Part shown: piece by piece, positions 6,164 through 11,860 of the stretch
How positions within the stretch are numbered: position 1 is the stretch's first letter
How the letters are laid out: each line of letters opens with the position of its first letter
Assembly (NCBI GenBank): GCA_016191985.1
Contig: JACPVB010000109.1
Coordinates: forward strand, 1 to 18,478
Direction of reading: 5' to 3'
Origin: Chloroflexota bacterium
GTDB taxonomy: Bacteria > Chloroflexota > Anaerolineae > Anaerolineales > Villigracilaceae
Length of the DNA stretch: 18,478 bases
Translations under genes and position numbers: made by a program
Notes under the pieces: model-generated
What the model saw: only the letters and a program-made list of their open reading frames with translations
Told to the model about the DNA's origin: nothing
Databases searched by the model: none

Positions 6164-6975
6164 TGCGTTGCAGTCTCTATATCGGAATAGGTCATACGAA
6201 AAGCAGGAGCTTGTTGAACAATCCTTGCGGCTGTGCTCATGCCGTGGTCGGGGAAGTTTCGAGCATTCACCAAATTCTGCATCAACTGAAAAAGCGCATC
6301 GGCGGCGCTAATTTTTTCCACCTGCAATTCCTCTCCTTTTTCATAGCGCGGAAAAATTAACAAGCGCGGCAAAGCTTCCCGTTCCACGGTTGCAGAATTA
6401 AACATCTCTGGCCGCGCCCAGACAGAGCCATCCCGAAATTTTTGAGGATCATCATTTGCATCCTCGACCCAACGCCGCCAAATGAAAGCCGAACCACGCT
6501 TCAACACCATGGAACGAGGAAACCCGCTAAAGGTATTGCCATTCAGTGGACAGGAAATCACTTCATCCGTCAGATATTGCATTCCACTCGCTGCCAGCCA
6601 TGCGGCCAGGGAGGATTTGCCGCTCCCGCTCCGCCCGCACAGGATCAGACCACCCCCGGCATGGGCCAACGCTGCGGCATGAAAAACAAGGCTGGTCCTG
6701 GATGCGCCATTCAGGCGTGTGAGCACATCCTGCATGAGATGGTTTAATGCCGACTCATACGAAAGGCGGGAAAACAAATCACTGCCGTCCACAGAGGCGG
6801 AGATGCAATCCTCGGAATCGGCAGTTATTTTAAAATCTGCAAGCAGTGTCCCTTTGTGATTTTCAAAAGAACAGTGCTTGAAATGCGTTTTCATTGTCCG
6901 CTGTATCCCCTGATGCGTTGAACTCAAACCAACTGTATTGCCTGCAAACTGGACAAACAGGTCTTTTGTCTTCAA
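6133..6975 (-). CDS. HprK-like serine/threonine kinase-related P-loop protein
   Basis: 280 aa. The C-terminal two thirds resemble the HPr kinase/phosphorylase fold: conserved His in SLVFHAAALA (H99), Walker A GRSGSGKS (114-121, K120, S121), and acidic residues in YLTDEV (D137-E138). The N-terminal third has no recognised domain. Such HprK-related proteins lack HPr as partner and occur with PqqD-like proteins; in lasso-peptide clusters of the paeninodin kind the homologue phosphorylates the precursor peptide. Here it lies 6 bp after the PqqD-like gene and overlaps the nucleotidyltransferase gene. Kinase activity on the Tat-exported neighbour is an inference. The start at 6975 is the first in frame after the PqqD stop. 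Confidence 0.83.
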   Translation of the reverse strand: MKTKDLFVQFAGNTVGLSSTHQGIQRTMKTHFKHCSFENHKGTLLADFKITADSEDCISASVDGSDLFSRLSYESALNHLMQDVLTRLNGASRTSLVFHAAALAHAGGGLILCGRSGSGKSSLAAWLAASGMQYLTDEVISCPLNGNTFSGFPRSMVLKRGSAFIWRRWVEDANDDPQKFRDGSVWARPEMFNSATVEREALPRLLIFPRYEKGEELQVEKISAADALFQLMQNLVNARNFPDHGMSTAARIVQQAPAFRMTYSDIETATQWIKETMTTG

Positions 6976-6981
6976 AAAATT

Positions 6982-7254
6982 TCACCCGCTTTTTAATATA
7001 CCCTGGTCTATCAAGGAGTGGACAAGCGCTGGTACGTCCGCACGAATCTGCTCGGCTGAATCCGGGTATGCGGCGCTCAACAAATTCAAAATTTCATCCA
7101 CAGTTCGGGAACCATCACACAACTGCCAGACCAGTGCGCCTGTTCGATTCATGTAAAAAACGGCATCCCGCGCCGGATGAAGCAGGACAAACTCCCCATC
7201 CAGGTTTTCCATGCGGAATCCATCCACCAGCGACGGGATGACATTACTCAACAT
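6982..7254 (-). CDS. PqqD-like peptide recognition protein
   Basis: 90 aa winged-helix protein of the PqqD family. The signature is visible: FVLLHP...AVFYMNRTGALVWQLCDG (about 22-48), then TVDEILNLL and a C-terminal helix PALVHSLIDQGIL. PqqD-like proteins bind the leader part of ribosomal peptides and present them to modifying enzymes (PQQ, lasso peptides, sactipeptides). No radical SAM enzyme, asparagine-synthetase-like cyclase or leader peptidase is near, so a partner role with the HprK-like kinase and the nucleotidyltransferase is more likely. It lies 9 bp downstream of the Tat-protein gene. GCGGA a few bases upstream of the ATG is a modest ribosome binding site. Confidence 0.88.
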   Translation of the reverse strand: MLSNVIPSLVDGFRMENLDGEFVLLHPARDAVFYMNRTGALVWQLCDGSRTVDEILNLLSAAYPDSAEQIRADVPALVHSLIDQGILKSG

Positions 7255-7263
7255 GAAATCCGC

Positions 7264-7755
7264 TTAACAGGCCCCATCATAGGTGATGACCTGCTGACAG
7301 GTATCAATTCCGTCATCGGGGTCATCGAAGCTCCAATCAACGGTGAAGGTGTCATTGATATTAAAGGTCATGAATTGAATCTCAATGTACAAATCCGCAA
7401 CGCCGGAGGCGTCGGTCAGAAGCGTCCCATTTAATTGGGTGGGAAAAACAATTGTGCCGGCAGGGTTGCTGGGGGTCAATACGTAGCGCATGGAAATTCC
7501 GCTGGTTGCAGGAGTTATGGTCACCAGGCTGTTGGCAGATGCACACATCGTGTCTGGAACCCCACAATCAACAATAGAAAAGGGTGGCGGCGGTGGCGGT
7601 GGCGATGTTTGAGCGTGAGCTGGGAGAACGCCGCCTTCCAAAATCGGCTTGGTCCATTTATCAGGGATGTTTGCAAGAACAACTGCGCCTGTGGCGGCGG
7701 CTAAAATCTTAATGGCGTCTCGTCGGGTGATTTTGTTTGATGTCTGGTCAGTCAT
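7264..7755 (-). CDS. Tat-exported cysteine-containing beta-rich protein, candidate substrate of the operon
   Basis: 163 aa. The N terminus has a twin-arginine motif (T-R11-R12-D-A-I-K), a hydrophobic stretch AAATGAVVLANI, and then an unusual conserved-looking block WTKPILEGGVLPAHAQT (34-50) with a signal-peptidase site after AHA (48|49). A seven-proline run (52-58) links to a roughly 105-residue mature domain that is beta-strand-rich and Ig-like in composition, with four cysteines (C64, C71, C153, C163); the last is the final residue of the protein. I recall the W-TKP...LPAHAQTS block in many otherwise unrelated Tat proteins, which would suit a recognition tag. First gene of the operon, behind an extended -10. 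Function unknown. Confidence 0.8.
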   Translation of the reverse strand: MTDQTSNKITRRDAIKILAAATGAVVLANIPDKWTKPILEGGVLPAHAQTSPPPPPPPFSIVDCGVPDTMCASANSLVTITPATSGISMRYVLTPSNPAGTIVFPTQLNGTLLTDASGVADLYIEIQFMTFNINDTFTVDWSFDDPDDGIDTCQQVITYDGAC

Positions 7756-7790
7756 AGCCTTTTCTCTGAGTGCGAATGTTGTATATATTT

Positions 7791-7799
7791 ATTATAACA
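7791..7799 (-). promoter_or_regulatory. Extended -10 promoter of the Tat/PqqD/kinase/nucleotidyltransferase operon
   Basis: On the minus strand TG-T-TATAAT, a consensus extended -10, about 36 bases upstream of the Tat-protein ATG. No good -35 at 16-18 bases. AAAAGG precedes the ATG at short spacing. Confidence 0.55.
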
Positions 7800-7803
7800 T
7801 TAT

Positions 7804-7842
7804 GCCCCTCCCTGAATTATCAAATTCCATTCAGAGAGGGGC
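7804..7842 (-). terminator. Hairpin between speD-like gene and Tat operon, probable terminator
   Basis: Arms GCCCCTCCCTGAAT (7804-7817) and ATTCAGAGAGGGGC (7829-7842), 14 bp with one mismatch, 11-nt loop. It lies 48 bp after the stop of the minus-strand speD-like gene. No T-tract follows on either strand, so termination would be weak or factor-assisted. Confidence 0.55.
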
Positions 7843-7889
7843 AATCTTTCGACTTAATAGATGCCGCAATTCAGACAGCGCAATTGACT

Positions 7890-8294
7890 TTACTTGCGGT
7901 ATGTAACATTGACCTGATGGCGGGCGGCCTTGAAATATTCCGCCGCAAATTTGGCGGTATCTTCTGGGTCGTAGGGTGCGCAACTGAACACATCGAGGTA
8001 AATAGCACGGCTGGCGTCCGCAAAATGGGCGGAGATGAGCGAGGTTTCGATGAGCTGCGTCATGCTGAAGCCTTGCACACGCGGTTCGTCGCCAAAGAAG
8101 ACGACCTGCGTCTCTCCGTAGCGGCGCATTTTGATACGGTCACACAGGATGACGACAAACTCGCGGATCGCATCCGCATTTTGCATGAGCGCCAAATCAC
8201 AATCGTAAAGATCGATTGCAGAGGACACCCCCCAATATTCTGCTGTTTCTTCCGTGTTATTTAATTTTGAATCTTTCTCTTTAAAAGTATTCAT
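7890..8294 (-). CDS. Divergent SpeD/AdoMet decarboxylase homologue, possibly a neofunctionalised pyruvoyl decarboxylase
   Basis: 134 aa. Aligned by eye to the canonical SpeD encoded 0.8 kb upstream: the pyruvoyl-forming serine (S85 in LIETSLISAHF), the catalytic His (H90) and Cys (C105 in LDVFSCAPYD) are all present at the canonical spacing (Ser+5, His+15). However, the residue before the serine is Thr instead of Glu and the one after it is Leu instead of His. The N-terminal part (WGVSSAIDLYDCD) and GETQVVFFG are also distinctive. It overlaps speE by four bases (ATGA), so it belongs to the spermidine operon. SpeD homologues that have become arginine or ornithine decarboxylases are described in bacteria; such an activity would provide the diamine for SpeE. 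A second AdoMet decarboxylase is the alternative. Confidence 0.78.
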   Translation of the reverse strand: MNTFKEKDSKLNNTEETAEYWGVSSAIDLYDCDLALMQNADAIREFVVILCDRIKMRRYGETQVVFFGDEPRVQGFSMTQLIETSLISAHFADASRAIYLDVFSCAPYDPEDTAKFAAEYFKAARHQVNVTYRK

Positions 8295-9118
8295 CCGTAC
8301 AACTCTTTTCTAAAGAACTCCGGCAGGGCAAATGCCGCTTTATGGATATCCGGATTGATGTAATTATTCACTCCGGGTGGGAAGGGGGCTTCGAGGCCGT
8401 TTTCCCAGGGAATATTCGAGACGTACATGAAGCCAATTCCGCCGCCGGGATAGGTTGGGATATTGGCATAATAATAGGCGGGATTCTTCGTCAGCATTTT
8501 GGCAGATTTGTAAATCTGCTTGATCAATTCTGTATCGAAGAAGGGCTGTTCACATTGCGTGGCGGCGGCTCCGTTTGGAGTCAACGCACGCACCATGAGT
8601 TTGTAAAATTCATCAGAAAACAGCCGCTCGGCCATGCCAATGGGGTCGGTCGTATCCGAGATGATGACATCAAACTGGCCGGGGTTTTCTTCGAGATAGC
8701 CAAATGCGTCCCGTACGAGTAGTTTGGCGCGAGGATCAGCCCACGGGTCGCCGAAAGAGGCGAAGTGTTCGCGGGATAAATCCACGACACGCTGATCCAA
8801 TTCACAGACGACAGCTTCTTCCACGGAGGGATATCGCAAGACCTGCTGCAATGAACCACCGTCACCGCCGCCGACGATGAGCACGCGTTTGGGGTTTCGG
8901 ACCGCCAGCATGGGCACATGCACGATCATCTCGTGATAGCCAATATTGTCACGCTCGGTGAGTTGGATGATGCCATCCAGGATCATGGCCTTGCCGAAAA
9001 ACTCAGTTTCAACAATTTGCAAATGTTGAAACTGAGTCTGTTCATCGGCAAGGATCTTTTTTATGCGAATCCCCTTGCGGTAATAGGGATGTAATTCTTC
9101 GGTAAACCAAATACTCAT
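8291..9118 (-). CDS. speE: Spermidine synthase (polyamine aminopropyltransferase)
   Basis: 275 aa, typical length. It transfers the aminopropyl group of decarboxylated AdoMet to putrescine (or a related polyamine). Features: N-terminal beta domain with ELHPYYRKGIRIKKIL, the AdoMet-binding VLIVGGGDGGS (G83-G88), the acidic residue closing strand 2 in VVCELDQ (E106/D108), and the active-site block IISDTTDPIG (D155, D158). GYHEMIVH is the usual substrate-side signature. Start at 9118 has AGGAAA within the speD stop region. It lies 8 bp after speD and overlaps the SpeD-like gene by 4 bp. Amine specificity cannot be told from sequence. Confidence 0.95.
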   Translation of the reverse strand: MSIWFTEELHPYYRKGIRIKKILADEQTQFQHLQIVETEFFGKAMILDGIIQLTERDNIGYHEMIVHVPMLAVRNPKRVLIVGGGDGGSLQQVLRYPSVEEAVVCELDQRVVDLSREHFASFGDPWADPRAKLLVRDAFGYLEENPGQFDVIISDTTDPIGMAERLFSDEFYKLMVRALTPNGAAATQCEQPFFDTELIKQIYKSAKMLTKNPAYYYANIPTYPGGGIGFMYVSNIPWENGLEAPFPPGVNNYINPDIHKAAFALPEFFRKELYG

Positions 9119-9126
9119 TCAATTTC

Positions 9127-9510
9127 CTATATGGCAATCGGCATTTTGGTTTCAACAGATGCTTCGCGGTCAAGCTTGCGCATCGAGAAATCATCCGCGC
9201 CAAAGGCCTGTTTGATGCGCATGAGCAGGGGCATCATGTCCATGCCGATGGCGCAGGTAAACAGGTCAATGGCGCAATAATTATGTTCGGGCCATGCATG
9301 CAAACTTGCATGCGACTCTGCGAGAAGCAAAAAACAGGTAAAGCCATGCGGGCTAAACTTGTAAAAGCCCTCATCCACAACCGTCAGGCCGCTTTCACGT
9401 ACGGCCTGCGCAAACAGCGAATAAGCTCGCTCGCTATCCATGAGAATCTCATGGTTGCAGTCGGAGAGATCGAAAATAAAATGCTCTCCCAATTTCAAAG
9501 TCGCGTTCAC
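9127..9510 (-). CDS. speD: S-adenosylmethionine decarboxylase proenzyme (class 1b)
   Basis: 127 aa. Self-cleaving pyruvoyl enzyme that makes decarboxylated AdoMet for SpeE. The processing site and catalytic residues are canonical: LLAESHASLHAWPE with cleavage E65|S66, H71 as proton donor and C86 in DLFTCA, the same spacing as the Thermotoga enzyme. GEHFIFDLSDCN is the standard first strand. Translation starts at a GTG (9510) preceded by GGAGGTG at 9520-9514, with five bases between the GGAGG core and the GTG. First gene of the speD-speE-speD-like operon, transcribed from a good -35/-10 about 120 bp upstream through a structured leader. Confidence 0.95.
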   Translation of the reverse strand: MNATLKLGEHFIFDLSDCNHEILMDSERAYSLFAQAVRESGLTVVDEGFYKFSPHGFTCFLLLAESHASLHAWPEHNYCAIDLFTCAIGMDMMPLLMRIKQAFGADDFSMRKLDREASVETKMPIAI

Positions 9511-9621
9511 TCACACCTCCAGGGGTTAAAAATGAAAGAACCCACCCGAAGACAATTTTCCAAATGACTCCGCAGGATGTTTCCCTGCGTAACAGGTGGA
9601 AGCGTTTCGAGCAGACTCTAT
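9511..9621 (-). promoter_or_regulatory. Structured 5' leader of the spermidine operon
   Basis: About 110 nt between the predicted transcription start and the speD GTG. It holds a perfect hairpin CGCAGG/CCTGCG (9571-9576 with 9584-9589), an enclosing CCACC/GGTGG pairing (9595-9599 with 9542-9546) and a competing GGGTT/AACCC pairing (9539-9543 with 9523-9527) just upstream of the ribosome binding site. CACCT near its 5' end can also pair with the AGGTG of the Shine-Dalgarno. I do not recognise a known riboswitch class. Confidence 0.45.
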
Positions 9622-9627
9622 GCAGTA

Positions 9628-9655
9628 TTTATACTATGGCACAGCGGAGTGTCAA
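9628..9655 (-). promoter_or_regulatory. Sigma-70-type promoter of the spermidine operon
   Basis: On the minus strand TTGACA (9655-9650), 16-base spacer, TATAAA (9633-9628). This is the best -35/-10 pair in the window. Confidence 0.65.
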
Positions 9656-9660
9656 TCTTT

Positions 9661-9856
9661 TAAGCCAGTGAATATTTTTTATTGCAATGTCCTGTTGAAA
9701 TCAAAATCATCATTACGCGCCCGTTGTGGGTCATAATCAATATTCAGAGGGTCTTTGGATGAACAAATTGAAATGAACGTAAAAATGGCATCGAAAAATG
9801 GGAAGTATGGTTAAATGTGGTCTCGATAACTCGACCACCATATAAGGATTGAAACA
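9661..9856. other. Non-coding stretch between spermidine operon promoter and methyltransferase gene
   Basis: AT-rich, no convincing ORF or RNA gene. Its end (9817-9855) carries GTGGTC / GACCAC as an inverted repeat followed by a sequence ending GGATTGAAAC, which resembles the 3' end of many CRISPR repeats, but occurs once only; AAGGA within it (9844-9848) serves as ribosome binding site for the ATG at 9857. Confidence 0.5.
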
Positions 9857-10669
9857 ATGACCGAAAACCTGGATGATCTCAACAAGGAAACCCGCGAAGC
9901 CTGGGAAGTTAACGCCGAAATATGGGATAACCGCATGGGCGACGAAGGTAACGACTTCTTCAACATCCTCTGCTGGCCCGCCCTCGCCTCATTGCTTAAC
10001 CCTCAGCCTGCTTCTCGAATCCTCGACATTGCCTGTGGCAACGGCCTGACCACCCGCCGCCTCGCCGAACTCGGCGCACGAGTGACAGCTTTTGACTTTT
10101 CCGCAAATCTCATCGAAAAAGCGAAAGCGCGACTTACCAATTACGCATCACGCATTACTTTTCACGTGCTCGACGCAACCGATAAATCCCAGCTTCTCCA
10201 AACCCTCCAACCCTCTGCCCCATTCGATTCCGCCCTCTCCAACATGGCGCTTTTTGACATGGCGAACATCGAACCTCTGTTTCAGGTACTGCCAAAATTA
10301 CTCAAACCAAAAGGGGCCTTCGTCTTCAGCATCACCCACCCTGCTTTTAACAATGCCTCGTCCATGCACGTGATGGAAGAAGTGGACGACGGCGAGATCA
10401 AAACCGTGTATTCCATCAAAGTCTCGCGTTACATGACTCCCCATCACCAGCGTGGACTCGCCCTTCGCAACCAGACCAAGCCACAGATCTATTTCGAGCG
10501 TCCGCTTCAATACTATCTTAACCTTGGCTTCAAAAACGGATTCATCCTTGATGGCTTTGAAGAGTGCGCCTTTCCGCCCGAAGTCCCGCAAATGACTCCG
10601 CTTGGCTGGGGTGGAAAATTCAGTGAATTGCCCGCCGCCCTTGTTGTGCGATTGCGTCTATCTTTTTAA
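9857..10669 (+). CDS. Class I SAM-dependent methyltransferase
   Basis: 270 aa Rossmann-fold methyltransferase. Motif I is ILDIACGNG (55-63), the acidic end of strand 2 is D80 in VTAFDFS, and motif II-III lies near HVLDATDK and FDSALSNMALFD. The C-terminal half, with a SITHPAF motif after strand 5, fits small-molecule methyltransferases of the Methyltransf_11/25 type. The substrate is unknown. AAGGA is placed 8 bases before the ATG. A short heptanucleotide run (CCAATTA, CGCATCA, CGCATTA; 10137-10157) lies in the coding region at about residues 94-101, in a surface loop before the third strand. It is the first gene of a plus-strand series with the MFS gene and hemW. Confidence 0.9.
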   Translation: MTENLDDLNKETREAWEVNAEIWDNRMGDEGNDFFNILCWPALASLLNPQPASRILDIACGNGLTTRRLAELGARVTAFDFSANLIEKAKARLTNYASRITFHVLDATDKSQLLQTLQPSAPFDSALSNMALFDMANIEPLFQVLPKLLKPKGAFVFSITHPAFNNASSMHVMEEVDDGEIKTVYSIKVSRYMTPHHQRGLALRNQTKPQIYFERPLQYYLNLGFKNGFILDGFEECAFPPEVPQMTPLGWGGKFSELPAALVVRLRLSF

Positions 10670-10672
10670 ACT

Positions 10673-10700
10673 CCACTACCCACTTTCCACCTTCCTCCTT
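10673..10700. repeat. Heptanucleotide array between methyltransferase and MFS genes
   Basis: Four seven-base units in register: CCACTAC, CCACTTT, CCACCTT, CCTCCTT. It fills almost the whole 36-bp gap and leaves the MFS start without a Shine-Dalgarno sequence. Confidence 0.7.
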
Positions 10701-10705
10701 TCCTC

Positions 10706-11860
10706 ATGATCTACCTCCTCATCGAATTCCTCGACGAATTAATTTATGGAATCAGCGAAGCCGCCTGGCCGCTCATCCGCGATGACCTGCATTTAAATTA
10801 CGTTCAAATCGGCCTGGCATTATCGTTACCCGGCTTTCTTGCCAACTTCATCGAGCCATTCCTCTTTACCCTCGCCGACGCATGGAAGCGCCGCGCCGTC
10901 ATCCTTGCGGGCGGAATCTTTTTCACCCTTTCGCTTGCCCTCACCGGCATTAGTTATTCATTCCTCTTTCTTCTTTCCTCCTTCATTTTGTTCCATCCAT
11001 CTTCTGGGGCGTTCGTCAGCATTTCACAAGCCTCGCTCATGGATTTGCAACCCGAACGCCGTGAACACAGCATGGCGCGCTGGACCTTCGCAGGCTCGCT
11101 CGGCGTGTTCATCGGGCCAATCCTGCTCAGCGGCGCAGCATTTATCGGCTTCGGCTGGAGGGGTATGTTCCTTGCGCTTGCGCTTCTTTCCACACTCATC
11201 CTCATGTACGCATGGAAACACGTCCCAGACAGTTCAATTACCAACGACGAATTGCCACGTTTCACCGACATTCTCAAGCAATTCAAATCCACCTTCGCCG
11301 CTTTAAAAAATTGGGCTGTTGTCCGCTGGCTGATCCTGCTTGAATTCTCCGACCTCATGCTCGACGTGCTCTACGGCTTCCTCCCGCTTTACTTTGTGGA
11401 TGTGGCGGGCTTTACTCCCGCGCAAGCCGCGCTCTCTGTGGCTGTGTGGACGGGCGTTGGTCTGCTCGGTGATTTCCTGCTCATCCCGCTCGTGGAGCGC
11501 GTCAAAGGCCTCGACTATCTTCGCATCAGTGTCGTCATCGAACTCGTTCTCTTTCCGCTTTTTCTTCTTTCATCCCAGGCGTGGCTTAAATTTGTCATCA
11601 TCGGCTTCATGGGTTTTTTCAACTCCGGCTGGTACGCCATTCTCAAAGCCAATCTTTTCGACTCGATGCACGGTCAAAGCGGCGCGGTCTTAACGCTCGA
11701 CAACGTTTCAGGATTATTTGGTAAACTCATCCCCTTCGGCATTGGTCTCGCCGCACACAATTTCGGAATCGGAGCAGCCATGTGGCTTTTGCTCGCCGGG
11801 CCAATCGCCCTCTTCATCGGTCTTCCACGCAACACGAAACACGTATCCCATGACGCCTGA
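10706..11860 (+). CDS. Major facilitator superfamily transporter
   Basis: 384 aa, very hydrophobic, with about 11-12 predicted transmembrane segments, e.g. 1-20, 34-54, 64-81, 85-105, 131-166, 206-226, 240-265 and 270-300 onwards. The cytoplasmic loop 2-3 region reads TLADAWKRRAVIL, a form of the MFS motif A. GAFVSISQASLMDL before TM5 is typical of bacterial MFS members. Substrate unknown. The ATG at 10706 begins directly in TM1 (LLIEFLDELIYG) and has only a pyrimidine-rich heptamer array upstream, so translation may depend on coupling or on a weak start. It overlaps hemW by 11 bases, so the two are co-translated. Confidence 0.87.
   Translation: MIYLLIEFLDELIYGISEAAWPLIRDDLHLNYVQIGLALSLPGFLANFIEPFLFTLADAWKRRAVILAGGIFFTLSLALTGISYSFLFLLSSFILFHPSSGAFVSISQASLMDLQPERREHSMARWTFAGSLGVFIGPILLSGAAFIGFGWRGMFLALALLSTLILMYAWKHVPDSSITNDELPRFTDILKQFKSTFAALKNWAVVRWLILLEFSDLMLDVLYGFLPLYFVDVAGFTPAQAALSVAVWTGVGLLGDFLLIPLVERVKGLDYLRISVVIELVLFPLFLLSSQAWLKFVIIGFMGFFNSGWYAILKANLFDSMHGQSGAVLTLDNVSGLFGKLIPFGIGLAAHNFGIGAAMWLLLAGPIALFIGLPRNTKHVSHDA

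Noticed and set aside
9296..9313. Perfect palindrome GCATGCAA / TTGCATGC
   Set aside because: It encodes the conserved AdoMet decarboxylase active-site segment (S-L-H-A); a coincidence of codons is the simpler explanation.
9817..9855. CRISPR array
   Set aside because: Only one repeat-like unit, no spacers and no cas genes; kept only as a low-interest finding.
10954..10988. Heptamer-like TTCNTCN run in the MFS gene
   Set aside because: The encoded residues fit an ordinary transmembrane helix and the neighbouring GAFVS motif; counted only as possible, not listed as a repeat.
11718..11849. Upstream extension of the hemW frame
   Set aside because: It overlaps the MFS coding region, shows no HemW-like sequence, and the family start MTPDTSIYIHIPFC is at 11850.
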